From: Terriglobia bacterium
Lineage (GTDB): Bacteria; Acidobacteriota; Terriglobia; Terriglobales; Acidobacteriaceae
Direction of reading: 5' to 3'
Length of the DNA: 64,000 bases
NCBI GenBank assembly: GCA_020073495.1
Contig: JAIQFD010000003.1
Location: 62,001-126,000, forward strand
Under the pieces are notes generated by a model. The model did not search any database. It saw only the letters and a program-made list of their open reading frames with translations, and was not told where the DNA came from. The position numbers were made by a program, and so were the translations under genes. Below are positions 31,919 through 41,379 of this stretch, piece by piece (positions within the stretch are counted from its first letter, which is position 1; every line of letters begins with the position of its first letter).

Positions 31919-31994
31919 GAGATACCGAAGGCACTCTGGAGATACCTCTTCCGCTATCCGGAGTCTGCCCGCCGAACACGGTTGAGACGCCATG
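31919..31994 (+). pseudogene. 23-residue C-terminal tail fragment at the repeat edge
   Basis: Reading in from the repeat edge gives 'GDTEGTLEIPLPLSGVCPP' and 'NTVETP', then TGA. The stop overlaps the ATG of the next gene as ATGA. It has no start. It looks like the last codons of a truncated gene that kept its coupling to the downstream gene. Confidence 0.4.
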
Positions 31995-33299
31995 ACTGTA
32001 TCAGCCATCAGGCTTGTTGGGCTATTAACGCTGCTGGGTTTGGTTTCTCTCGCACCACCCGGAGTCCCCCTAACCCCTGTGGAAATGTATGAATGGCCTC
32101 GGGTTGCTCCATCCAAAGCGACATTCCACGTCCGCGACGTAAGTCGTATGAAGGTCGATCTAGACTTACGCTCAGTGAGTGGCTCTCTGCTTTACAGTTT
32201 CCGCTGTCGCTCCGGTGAGAGCGGCGACGCGGAGTTCGACTTCTCTGGAGATTTTCAGTGCTGGCTCAGGTCGTTGACCCCAGACGACGTTTACATCGAT
32301 CTGTTTACCTACGAACCTCTTGGCAATCTAGGTATCGAGAGCAGAGCGCGATTCTTTTCGGAAGAACTGTTAGGTAGGTGTGCTGACTACCCTGAATACG
32401 GTCGGATCAGAACATTTCGGGTTCGCGGCATGGTAGTCAGGCTCGCGCTGAGCCATGTGAGATTCGTTCTCGGCCGTCGGTACGGAAGGGGGAAACGCAT
32501 TCCCCTCGTTCACAGCTTTGATCTCGAAGTCGGAGTTGTTCCAGACGACCGCATTCTCTCCGCAATCGACGAGGACGTTCCTTTTGCGCCGCCACCTTTC
32601 AAGAAAAACAGTGGCGAAGAAGGTGGTACTGTCTCTCTCAATTGTGACAAAGTTGACCGTCGGCACGTACCTGGAGTCAGCATCGCGGACAAGGTGAATA
32701 GGTACGGTCTCGCGCCGCCCTACCCGCGGGTCGCGCCTGCGGAGTTTTCTGTAGTACTTCCGAAGAAGGGCTCAAGGTCAGAGAATCCTTCTGATTTTTC
32801 TCTTACCCTAAGAGATGACGCCGGCAACCCTGCATATGACCTGGCTTGTTCTGTCTACACCATTCCATACGGAGGCGGGTTCACCATCATAAGGTCTGGC
32901 ATCGATTGTAAGCTTTTCACCACACCGACGACGGTTGACCTATTGGAGGACAGCAGAGACCCATATAGCCGAATGCCCAGGGCGATCATCTTGCCCATGC
33001 AACTCTACGGCAAGTGTTCCGCCTATCCGGACTGGGGTGCGCGGCGCACATTTAGCCTGCGAGGTTTCAGGTTAATTATGGAGTTCAGAGACATCGTGTT
33101 CGCGGAGGGCGCTACCCGGGATGATTTTTGGCTCAAGCGCGGCATCAATCAGGTGACCATGACAGTCAAGATTGAACCTGACCCCTCCGCAACGACGCCT
33201 GTTGCCGCACCCTCGCATTATGCGGACTGGGGCTTCGTACCTGGGAGACAACCTTGCGAGCGGGTTCTGATTAACCCTGAGGTCTCCCATTTGCAATGA
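31992..33299 (+). CDS. exported protein with two homologous domains, unknown function
   Basis: The product has 435 residues from ATG 31992, overlapping an upstream stop. Residues 1-22 are a signal peptide ('LVGLLTLLGLVSLAPPG'). The rest is an internal tandem: copy 1 (~38-195) has 'FHVRDVSRMKVDLDLRSVSG', 'YSFRCRS' and 'LLGRCADYPEYGRIRTFRVRG'-type sequence; copy 2 (~247-410) has 'FSVVLPKKGSRSENPSDFSL', 'YDLACSV' and 'LYGKCSAYPDWGARRTFSLRG'-type sequence. Each copy keeps one cysteine pair. The gene is less GC-rich than core genes. No family is recognised. Confidence 0.72.
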   Translation: MTVSAIRLVGLLTLLGLVSLAPPGVPLTPVEMYEWPRVAPSKATFHVRDVSRMKVDLDLRSVSGSLLYSFRCRSGESGDAEFDFSGDFQCWLRSLTPDDVYIDLFTYEPLGNLGIESRARFFSEELLGRCADYPEYGRIRTFRVRGMVVRLALSHVRFVLGRRYGRGKRIPLVHSFDLEVGVVPDDRILSAIDEDVPFAPPPFKKNSGEEGGTVSLNCDKVDRRHVPGVSIADKVNRYGLAPPYPRVAPAEFSVVLPKKGSRSENPSDFSLTLRDDAGNPAYDLACSVYTIPYGGGFTIIRSGIDCKLFTTPTTVDLLEDSRDPYSRMPRAIILPMQLYGKCSAYPDWGARRTFSLRGFRLIMEFRDIVFAEGATRDDFWLKRGINQVTMTVKIEPDPSATTPVAAPSHYADWGFVPGRQPCERVLINPEVSHLQ

Positions 33300-33363
33300 G
33301 GTGGGTGTAGGCACCGGAAGGAGCCTGGCCATCAGGCGGGTGGCCCGGGTAAACCGGGGGTGC

Positions 33364-33392
33364 CCCAGACGAGCTGTTTTTGCTCGTCTGGG
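33364..33392. repeat. hairpin with array-type shoulders, reverse orientation
   Basis: CCCAGACGAGC and GCTCGTCTGGG form a perfect 11-bp stem around TGTTTTT. The left flank GGGGGTGCC is the reverse complement of the GGCACCCCC shoulder of the array hairpins. Confidence 0.65.
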
Positions 33393-33419
33393 TGGCGTCA
33401 AGCTCCTTCCCACACGAAA

Positions 33420-33578
33420 GTTCTAAAATCGTCCTCTAGGGCCGACCATTCTTTTCTTTAGAAATCAACCGCTGATGCGCAGAGGCAGAATCACGCCCAC
33501 CCAACGAAAACCGCGTTGGGTGGGGCACCCCCATCATGGAGAGGTGTAACATTCCGGCGTTGTCTGGGCCACCCGCCC
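33420..33578 (+). repeat. cassette-array repeat, copy 4
   Basis: Same order of motifs as copy 3, with CATTCCGGCGTTG in place of CATTCTGGCGTTG. It is preceded by CCCACACGAAA, shared with the sequence before copy 2. Confidence 0.9.
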
Positions 33579-33600
33579 GTTCCGGGACATTGTGTTTCGA

Positions 33601-34353
33601 TCACCCACGTTCCCTTTTCTCGGTCGCCGCACGGAAGAGTATGGTCTGTCCGACCGCCAGTCGACCGATGCGAGTGACCGCGCCGTAGATTCCCGCGTTG
33701 TTCTGGTTTGCACGGACGACGGCTTTCATCACTTCTGTCGCGGTACTTGCTGAGTCGGGATCAAGGTTCACCATCGAGCAGCGCTCGTCGCGCATCGTGA
33801 CGTTGATGGCGGAAGCATCGTCCCCCTCGCCGAATGAGAGCACACCGCCCAGCCATCCGTCCTCCGAGAAGGGATCCGGTCGCAGTAAACGAACCACAAC
33901 ATTCGGGCGAAATCGTCGGGTGTCAAGGCCCCGCCCTGCGAGTCGCCCGATCTCGCGCACCGTATCAGAGGCGATCACGGAGACGCATGCTTCATCGAAG
34001 ATGCCATGCCTCAACTGCATCATCTCGACGGGAGCCCCGTACCGGCGTCCGACCTCCTTGGCCAAGTCCTCCCCGAAGACAGGCATCTCCACGCCATCCG
34101 GCGTGCGAATATGCGTAGGAAGGTCTCCCTGAGCACCGTCTTCACGGCGCTGCGGAGCAAACCGGACGAGGTCGGGAAGCTTGCTTGCTGTGAGCCATGG
34201 CATTCCGCTGCGGTCTTGAATCCGCCGGAATGCCAGGCGTCTGTCGCCCTCGAGGCCGTACCAGCCCAGGTTGGCGACCTCGAGTCGTTCTCCAGCCATG
34301 GACTTCACGGGATACCGGAAGATCGCCTCCACATGTCCGATTTCTATGAGCAT
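33601..34353 (-). CDS. MOSC-domain protein
   Basis: ATG 34353 gives 250 residues; upstream codons in the frame are not protein-like. An N-terminal beta-barrel (MOSC_N) opens 'IGHVEAIFRYPVKSMAGERL' with 'GWYGLEGDRRLAFR'. The MOSC domain follows ('VSVIASDTVREI', 'DTRRFRPNVVVRL', 'DERCSMVNLDPDSA'). MOSC proteins handle sulfur bound to pyridoxal phosphate or molybdenum cofactor and include mARC and YiiM types, which detoxify N-hydroxylated bases. The motif cysteine is present in 'RCSMVNLDP'. It lies alone in the fourth array segment. Confidence 0.88.
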   Translation of the reverse strand: MLIEIGHVEAIFRYPVKSMAGERLEVANLGWYGLEGDRRLAFRRIQDRSGMPWLTASKLPDLVRFAPQRREDGAQGDLPTHIRTPDGVEMPVFGEDLAKEVGRRYGAPVEMMQLRHGIFDEACVSVIASDTVREIGRLAGRGLDTRRFRPNVVVRLLRPDPFSEDGWLGGVLSFGEGDDASAINVTMRDERCSMVNLDPDSASTATEVMKAVVRANQNNAGIYGAVTRIGRLAVGQTILFRAATEKRERG

Positions 34354-34714
34354 GCTCGATCCGAGTCCGCCCAACAGATAGAGTTGTTCCCGTAAGCGCA
34401 GCGACGAGGATGGGAGTGCATGTTGGAAGCTGGTGCGCCTACGGAAATAGCCTGTTGGACTAAGCCGCGGGTTTCGCCGCGTATGGAGATTGTACGGCGG
34501 GTGGTCCGCCCTTTCGTCGAGATGATACTCGGCATCCACGAAAATCCCGAGGGTGCCCTTGCTTTGCGGCCCGGGGTGTGGACGCAGAGGGTGGGAAAGA
34601 CGAACAACGAATCAAGAAGTAAGTTGTAGCGTGTGGATCCTTCGGACTTCGTCCTCAGGATCTCGCCTGCGGGCTCCCGCTCGCCCAGGCGCGCTCACGC
34701 CCGCAGATCGGCTC
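34354..34714. other. right part of array segment 4, no clear gene
   Basis: Short ORFs on both strands lack protein character. It ends in a diverged 85-bp element (34633-34714: GGATCCTTCGGACTTCGTCC, GCGGGCTCCCGCTCG). Confidence 0.4.
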
Positions 34715-34869
34715 GAGTTCTAAAACGTCCTCTAGGGCCGACCATTCTTTAGAAATCAACCGCCGATGCGCAGAGGCAGAAGCACGCCCACCCAACGAAA
34801 ACCGCGTTAGGCGGGGCACCCCCAATCATGGCGAGGTGTAACATTCCGGCGTTGTCTGGGCCACCCGCC
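34715..34869 (+). repeat. cassette-array repeat, copy 5
   Basis: Motifs are in the usual order, slightly diverged: GTTCTAAAACGTCCTCTAGG, AATCAACCGCCGATGCGCAG, AGCACGCCCACCCAACG with the 3' arm CGTTAGGCGGGG, and CTGGGCCACCCGCC at the end. Confidence 0.88.
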
Positions 34870-34907
34870 ATTGCTCCTTCCATCGTTGTCCTCATGTCTT
34901 GTGATTT

Positions 34908-35666
34908 CTACGCCCCGGCGACTTCAGCGCCTCGTGCTTCGGCTTGAAGGGGGCAATGCCGTTCATCGAAGCCCTTGACCATCAGCCACACCGCCAGAGC
35001 CACGTAGGCCGGAGCCAATGGCATGGCCAACCGCGTTTCGGGCGAATACCCCAAAAGGCCCCGCAATGTGACCCCAGTGATCTGAAGCATGCTCGCGACC
35101 AGCCCAAACGCAGCGAGCACGCGCGGAACGAGCCTGAAGCGGTACAACACACTGTAGAGCAGGAAGATCCAACTAACTGCGACAAGCAGCGACGTGTAAT
35201 GTGCCCACTTCCGGGCTGACCCGACCACGCCGGCCAGCACCTGAAAAAGGTCGAGTTTCGCAGCATCTGCCTTTGCGTATTCCTGGCTCAAAGACAGTAT
35301 GGACAGCAAGGCGCCATTGTCGACGGCCTGTAGCGCAAAAGCCGCCACGGCAAGAGCCAGGAGCCAAAGCGCCATTGCAGAGCTGTACCGGCGAAAGACC
35401 GGCCATGCCGTGATGGCGATGCCGATCGCAACCGCGCCGCCCACGAACAAGAGAAACACAGCCGCGCGTACCTGAACAGGACTCCCCGCCGCGCCTGCCA
35501 GGAAACCTGCCGGCCTTCTGACTCGGTCCAGCAACACGAACGGGACTATAAGTCCGGCGGCGAAGTGCACGAGCAACAGCACGCCGACAATCCGGCCGAT
35601 GCTCGTTGCTGATCTGATCCGCGGTGACGTTTCCGCAGTCCGTTCCATCATCAATGTTGTGCTCAT
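34908..35666 (-). CDS. DUF4386-like integral membrane protein
   Basis: GGAG lies 8 bases before ATG 35666, giving 252 residues (a GTG at 35681 is also in frame). Six hydrophobic segments run through residues ~20-235 ('VGVLLLVHFAAGLIVPFVLL', 'AVFLLFVGGAVAIGIAITAW', 'ALWLLALAVAAFALQAV', 'SLLVAVSWIFLLYSVLY', 'LAAFGLVASMLQITGVTL', 'AYVALAVWLMVKG'). The layout fits the DUF4386 family of unknown function. It is the last gene of a minus-strand group with the ABC transporter, 45 bases beyond the permease. Confidence 0.75.
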   Translation of the reverse strand: MSTTLMMERTAETSPRIRSATSIGRIVGVLLLVHFAAGLIVPFVLLDRVRRPAGFLAGAAGSPVQVRAAVFLLFVGGAVAIGIAITAWPVFRRYSSAMALWLLALAVAAFALQAVDNGALLSILSLSQEYAKADAAKLDLFQVLAGVVGSARKWAHYTSLLVAVSWIFLLYSVLYRFRLVPRVLAAFGLVASMLQITGVTLRGLLGYSPETRLAMPLAPAYVALAVWLMVKGFDERHCPLQAEARGAEVAGA

Positions 35667-35711
35667 GGTCGTTTCTCCCACTGCGAAGAACTGGAACCAA
35701 GGGTGATGTGC

Positions 35712-36616
35712 TCAGATCGGTCCCTGAGAGCGGCGCAGGCGGACTGCTGCGACCAGGAAGACCGCGGTGAGCGCCAGGCCGAACCAGAAGTCGGGGCTGG
35801 CCAGGAACTGCATGGGCGTCGGCGTGAGGGCGGCGATGGTCATTGGGGTGTCATGAGCCGGCATGGCGGCCGGGCCGCCCGCGAAGCGGTATGCGAGCCA
35901 GTGGCCGAAGTGCGCCGTGTTGAAGGCGATCTTCTCGACCAGCCCCACAGCCAGCAGCGGCAACGTAGCCCACAGCAACGGTGCGCGCTTCGACCAGGCG
36001 GAGCACAGCAGCAGCCAGCCCCAGAACGGCGCGTACGAGAACCCATGTCCCACGACGAGGTGGTAGAACAGGATCCACGACATCTGCCCGAAGGACAGGT
36101 GGGACCATACGCTAAGTCCGGTTCCCATCAGCCTGGCGCCGGCCAGCAACAGCATGTCCACCTGCGTCGCCACTGTGACCACGAACGTCAGCAGCGGCAG
36201 GACGACCAACGGAATGCTCGCCTTGGCGAGCACGGTGGTCAGGTCGGAGACAGGCAGGGACTTCCAGAACAGGACGCTGCGATCGCGACGCTCGCCGTAC
36301 AGCGCGTCGAGACAATAGAAGATTCCGACGACGATGGTGGTGAACATCAGCAGCAGCGCGGCAAAGGTGTACGGCTGCTCGATGCGCTCGTGCTGCTGCA
36401 TGGCGTCGAGCGCCGAGGCCGCCCGCAGCTTGTCCGGCAGGTGCACCAGGCCGAACGCGAAACCCACCAGGATCAGCGCCGCGACCGCGAGCGGCGCGAG
36501 GTAGAGGTAACGGTTCTCCCACAACTCGCGCCGTACGGACCAGTACAGCAGCCGCATCGGCGGGATCTCGGCGCTGGTCTGCGCGCTCACCGGCACTTCC
36601 CCCATGGCAGTGGTGT

Positions 36617-36620
<4 letters not shown>
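35712..36620 (-). CDS. ABC-2 type transporter permease
   Basis: The product has 302 residues with six predicted membrane helices, the first at ~40-60 ('YLAPLAVAALILVGFAFGLV'). 'FYCLDALYGERRDRSVLFWK' is the cytoplasmic loop typical of ABC-2 permeases. The start overlaps the ATPase stop by 4 bases, so the two are translationally coupled. With the ATPase and YtrA-type regulator it forms a YtrBC/Bcr-like export system, possibly for lipid-targeting antibiotics; the substrate is not shown by sequence. Confidence 0.85.
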
Positions 36621-37483
<863 letters not shown>

Positions 37484-37487
37484 GGCT

Positions 37488-37883
37488 TCAGCGCTCCTCC
37501 TCTTTCTTAGCTTTCGACTTGGGCTGCTGGCTTGGGGCGCCGTCCAGCAGTTCTTCCGCGGTCAGGCCGAGCCGCTGAATGGTTTCTTGGATCCGGGGCC
37601 ATTCTTCCGCGAGGAACTTCTGGCGCTCGCTCTGGAGCAGCAGGTTGCGCGCGCCGGCATTGATGAACATGCCGCGGCCGCGCCGGGACTCGACTAGGCC
37701 CTCATCCACCAGTTGCTGATAGCCCTTGAGGACCGTGAGCGGATTCACCCGATATTCCGCCGCGACATTGCGCACCGAGGGAAGCGGGTCGCCTTCCTTC
37801 AGCACGCCGTCCAGGATCATCGCCACCACGCGGTCGCGCAGCTGGCGGTAGATCGGCTGACTGTCGTTCCATTCACGGTCCAT
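37488..37883 (-). CDS. GntR-family (YtrA-type) transcriptional regulator
   Basis: The product has 131 residues. The N-terminal winged helix is typical: 'IYRQLRDRVVAMILDGVLKE', 'GDPLPSVRNVAAEYRVNPL' and 'TVLKGYQQLVDEGLVESRRG'. The short C-terminal helical tail without an effector domain marks the YtrA subgroup, which controls neighbouring ABC exporters. The 20-bp palindrome at 38609-38628 is a likely operator for the whole group. Confidence 0.93.
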   Translation of the reverse strand: MDREWNDSQPIYRQLRDRVVAMILDGVLKEGDPLPSVRNVAAEYRVNPLTVLKGYQQLVDEGLVESRRGRGMFINAGARNLLLQSERQKFLAEEWPRIQETIQRLGLTAEELLDGAPSQQPKSKAKKEEER

Positions 37884-37922
37884 CCAGGTTTCCAGATCGT
37901 CCTTGCGAGAGATCGCCTTCCG

Positions 37923-38498
37923 TCACTTCTTGCGCTGCAAGTCGAAGTGCGCCTGGATCGGGTCGTCCTTCATCATGAAGGTCCAGTCCTCGGTGTGATG
38001 GTTCTCGTCAATGATGGTGAAGACGGCATGGTGCATGTGGTATTGCGGGTTGCCGGCGATATCGAGAAACTCGAATTCCACCTTCTTGCCGTCCGGCGAC
38101 ATCTTGCCCGTCATTCGAGGCCGGTTTCCGGCGTCGCAATAGTGCGTCAGGAGCATGCGATCGCTATCCAGGTAAAACATGGTGATGGGATTGTCGGGGA
38201 TTCCCGCAACGGTCAAGTCATGCATCAGCGCGTTCCCCCGGGAAGTCACCCGAAGCAAGATCTGCGCGGGCTTGCCTTGGACCTCGACGGCCGGCGGGGA
38301 GGTTGTCACGGGTCCTTCCCAGGAACCCGCCAGAGTTTTCATGGTTGCGAAGGACTTCTGCGCCTCGGACGGCACAGGAGCCACGGAGGACTTTTGCGCG
38401 TCGGACGGCGCAACAGGCTTTTGCGCGCCGGACTGCGCGAAAGCCACGGTGGAAAGCGACATCAGAACAACGGACAGCACAAAACGAAGGGATCTCAT
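37923..38498 (-). CDS. exported DUF1579/lipocalin-like protein
   Basis: GAGGAG lies 8 bases before ATG 38498, giving 191 residues. Residues 1-21 are a signal peptide ('VLSVVLMSLSTVAFAQ'). A low-complexity segment with three 'SDAQKS' or 'SEAQKS' units (~28-50) is followed by a beta-rich domain: 'LAGSWEGPVTTSPPAVEVQG', 'MHDLTVAGIPDNPITMFYLD', 'LTHYCDAGNRPRMTGK' and 'HHTEDWTF'. It is probably periplasmic. It is the first gene of the minus-strand operon with the regulator and ABC genes and lies just behind the palindromic operator. Confidence 0.75.
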   Translation of the reverse strand: MRSLRFVLSVVLMSLSTVAFAQSGAQKPVAPSDAQKSSVAPVPSEAQKSFATMKTLAGSWEGPVTTSPPAVEVQGKPAQILLRVTSRGNALMHDLTVAGIPDNPITMFYLDSDRMLLTHYCDAGNRPRMTGKMSPDGKKVEFEFLDIAGNPQYHMHHAVFTIIDENHHTEDWTFMMKDDPIQAHFDLQRKK

Positions 38499-38608
38499 GT
38501 TTCATTCTCCTCAACAAATTCACTTCTTTTGCTCTCGGGTAGGGGTCATTCGCTGGCGTACTCAGTTGCGAACCGATCAGCTCAAATGAACCCCCACACG
38601 TCATGCAC

Positions 38609-38628
38609 TGTTATAGTTAACTATAACA
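38609..38628. promoter_or_regulatory. 20-bp perfect palindrome, probable GntR operator
   Basis: TGTTATAGTTAACTATAACA is a perfect palindrome 110 bases before the exported-protein gene. On the minus strand TTGACA (38640-38645) lies just upstream, so the palindrome covers the expected -10 region. A YtrA-type repressor encoded in the same operon is the obvious candidate binder (inference). Confidence 0.7.
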
Positions 38629-38738
38629 CTAGTTAGCTTGTCAAGAAGTTTCTTGAGCTTTTCCTTGTCTGCCGCTATCCGCATTAGGACAAAGGGCTCT
38701 CGTGGCCAGTTGGCGCAAACAGCATTTCACTTAATCGG

Positions 38739-38771
38739 GAGTTCTAAAATCGTCCTCTAGGGCCGCCCATG
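38739..38771 (+). repeat. remnant of the cassette-array repeat (copy 6)
   Basis: GTTCTAAAATCGTCCTCTAG and GGCCGCCCATGG match the left end of copies 3 and 4. It is followed by a short CTCAGGATC piece; the hairpin part is missing. It marks the right end of the array. Confidence 0.75.
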
Positions 38772-39039
38772 GATTAGCTGTCTATCGTCCGCTTCGCGCC
38801 TCTCAGGATCTATGGAGCCTGTACAATGCCGAATCTCGATGAGCAACTCCGCTACTGAGCAGCATCCGCTGCGTCCTGGTCCATAAGTCAGCAGACGGGA
38901 GGGTCTTTAATTACCGGGGTACTCTTGTCCAAGACCTTAGGTTCATAAGAGAATAACGCGATGGTTTCGAGCAGGTTCGGAAGGTCAACCGAAACTTTCC
39001 AGCCGGCGATGGTGTGATGGTGTGAGGAGTGTGGAATTA

Positions 39040-41379
39040 ATGATTGAGCGAATCGGTACGTTCGATAACCGGGCTCAGGACGCAGGTGGGGGAACAAAAC
39101 AGGCAACAGAGTGCCCTGACCACGGTAGTGGCAATGGCTGCCATTCGATCCCACAGTCTTCCCGCAGGCTAAAGCGACGCAAGAATCCAACTATCATCAC
39201 GAGGGGGGGGCTTGTATCGGCCAGGCTGGCCGTGGTTGTAGGAATCCTTCTCGTCCTTGTTCCTGCCGGCGGGATTGGTGGATCACCGACGAATCATGTC
39301 CCGCTGCACGCGAGCACGGATTGGAGCCACCGGCACATGGTTTTCTCTGCGCCGGCCAATGATTACCAAGCCTGGCAACTCCTGCAGGTATCGCGGTACC
39401 GAGAGCAGGTGATCAAGCGCCAGGCTGCGGCCATGCAACCTGCCGCGGTCGCACAGCAACAGCCTGCGGCGGCGCCAGCGCCCAATCTCAACCAAAACCG
39501 AGGGCGCAAGTCTTCGATGAAACGAGACTGGGGCGTATCGCTGGGCGCGAACGGCGAGTCCGGTGTGGGGATGTTTCCAGCGAAGTTCAGCTTTGACATC
39601 AACGCCGCACCCAGCTGCGCGAACGATTACGTGGCCTACACCACCAGCCTTACCGGCGGACAGGCAGCGGTGAAAGCGAGCCGGGCGGGAACCTTCACGG
39701 GCCAGCCGACTAACGGCCAAACCGTCACCATCGGCGGCACACTGGTCTTGACCGCGAGCTCCACCTTGAACACTGGCACTAACTTCCTGATCAGCCTTAT
39801 TGGCACGACGGTGACGGCCGCCAACCTGGCGGCGGCCATCACTCGGAACGGCGCCGGAGTGGGCGTGACGGGCAGCTCGGCCGCCGCAGTGGTGACCGTC
39901 ACTGCCACCACCGCAGGCGCCAAAGGCAACAGCATCACGCTCGCCGAGGGTCTGACCAACTTCACCTGGGCAGGCGCCACCCTCGCCGGTGGCTTAGACG
40001 CGACCGGAAGCATCATCGCGTTCAACCAGCTCTATTCCACGCAGGGCGCCGCCGGAGGCCTGTGCAACCAGAATGGCCCCTCGGTCATGTGGTTTTACAA
40101 TACCAACCCCGCCGGGGACAACACCGGCACGACGCTGACCTCGCCCGTGCTTTCCCTGGACGGCAGCATGGTGGCGTACGTGGAGTCGAGGACGAACGCC
40201 AACGGCGGTTCGATCCTGCACATCCTGAAGTGGAAGTCCGGCCAAGGCAGCGCGTCCGGGGCAGTGGCGCCGGACCAGATCGTAGCGTCGTGGGGCGCGT
40301 GCACAGCGGGCAACTCCTGCATCGTCAACCTCACATTCAACGGCGCGCAGCCGGACACGAACTCTTCCCCCTTCTACGATTATGCTCACGACGTTCTCTA
40401 CGTCGGCGACAACAATGGCCGGCTGCATAAGTTCACCCCGATCTTCAGCGGCACTCCCGCGGAAGTGGTCACGGGGTGGCCGATCACGGTGAATGCCGGG
40501 GCCATTCTCACCGGGCCGGTGTTCGACTCGACCTCGGGAAATATCTTTATGGGCGATAGTACGGGGCGGGCTAGCTACGTCCGGGAGGTGGGCAGCAGCG
40601 TCGGTGCTTGCGGCGCCGGCAGTCCGCCGTGCCTGGGTGGGACGAACCTGTCACCGGGCGGCAGCATGGTCGATCCGCCCGTCGTCGATCCCACCACGGG
40701 ACGGGTGCTCTGGTTCAATGGCTTCACCGATGGCACCGCTACCAGCACGATCACGGGGCAGCTGATCCAGACCACTACGGCGCTGGGTGGGAAGGTGGCG
40801 ATCTCGTTCACATCGACTGGCCCGATTGTCTACAACATGCATAGCGGCGCCTTCGATGACAAGTACCTGAACAGTTCGCCGGGCTCGATCACCGGCTTCT
40901 TTTATTTGTGCGCGAGAGAACCGGCACATATCGACCGCCAAGCCCTGTACCGCGTCGGTTTCAACGTCTTTGGCCAAATGAACGCCACTACCAATGCCGG
41001 CCCTCTGGAGCTGATCACCAGTAGCGGATCCGGAGGCGCGTGTTCGCCCATCACGGAGATCAAGAACGGAGCTACGGACCGCATCTTCCTCAGCATCGGC
41101 GGCAGCGGCGCCCTGACCGGATGCGCAACCGCGTGCATCTACTCGTTCGACATCACCAGCACATTTCCGGCGAACGCCGCAGCGGCGTTCACGCTGCCCG
41201 CCCCGGCAGCCCAGAACACCGGGGCCACCAGCGGGTTCGTGGTCGATAACGTGAGTGGGTCGGGTCAGGCGTCCAACATCTACTTCACGAACATCGCGAA
41301 TTCCACGGCCGGAAACTCTTGTAATGGAACCAGCGGCGTGGGCTGTGGCGTGAAGCTGACGCAATCCGGACTGAATTAG
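39040..41379 (+). CDS. large exported beta-propeller-like protein
   Basis: ATG 39040 has GAGGAG ten bases upstream, giving 779 residues; an in-frame GTG lies at 39022. A hydrophobic helix at ~62-82 ('LAVVVGILLVLVPAGGIGG') is a signal or anchor with an unusually long basic lead. After a Gln/Ala/Pro-rich linker (~125-155), residues ~200-320 are a beta domain like those in phage tail and surface proteins ('GQTVTIGGTLVLTA', 'VTVTATTAGAKGNSITLAEG'). The rest has repeated propeller blades ('LSLDGSMVAYVES', 'YDYAHDVLYVGDNNGRLHKF', 'FDSTSGNIFMGDSTGRASYV'). It is probably a cell-surface protein; no enzyme motif is seen. Confidence 0.7.
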   Translation: MIERIGTFDNRAQDAGGGTKQATECPDHGSGNGCHSIPQSSRRLKRRKNPTIITRGGLVSARLAVVVGILLVLVPAGGIGGSPTNHVPLHASTDWSHRHMVFSAPANDYQAWQLLQVSRYREQVIKRQAAAMQPAAVAQQQPAAAPAPNLNQNRGRKSSMKRDWGVSLGANGESGVGMFPAKFSFDINAAPSCANDYVAYTTSLTGGQAAVKASRAGTFTGQPTNGQTVTIGGTLVLTASSTLNTGTNFLISLIGTTVTAANLAAAITRNGAGVGVTGSSAAAVVTVTATTAGAKGNSITLAEGLTNFTWAGATLAGGLDATGSIIAFNQLYSTQGAAGGLCNQNGPSVMWFYNTNPAGDNTGTTLTSPVLSLDGSMVAYVESRTNANGGSILHILKWKSGQGSASGAVAPDQIVASWGACTAGNSCIVNLTFNGAQPDTNSSPFYDYAHDVLYVGDNNGRLHKFTPIFSGTPAEVVTGWPITVNAGAILTGPVFDSTSGNIFMGDSTGRASYVREVGSSVGACGAGSPPCLGGTNLSPGGSMVDPPVVDPTTGRVLWFNGFTDGTATSTITGQLIQTTTALGGKVAISFTSTGPIVYNMHSGAFDDKYLNSSPGSITGFFYLCAREPAHIDRQALYRVGFNVFGQMNATTNAGPLELITSSGSGGACSPITEIKNGATDRIFLSIGGSGALTGCATACIYSFDITSTFPANAAAAFTLPAPAAQNTGATSGFVVDNVSGSGQASNIYFTNIANSTAGNSCNGTSGVGCGVKLTQSGLN

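Noticed and set aside
34420-34629. 69-residue plus-strand ORF beside the MOSC gene
   Set aside because: It has no ribosome site and no motif and is equally open on the opposite strand.
38888-39190. 100-residue minus-strand ORF overlapping the propeller gene start
   Set aside because: It conflicts with the better supported plus-strand gene and has no start signal or domain.
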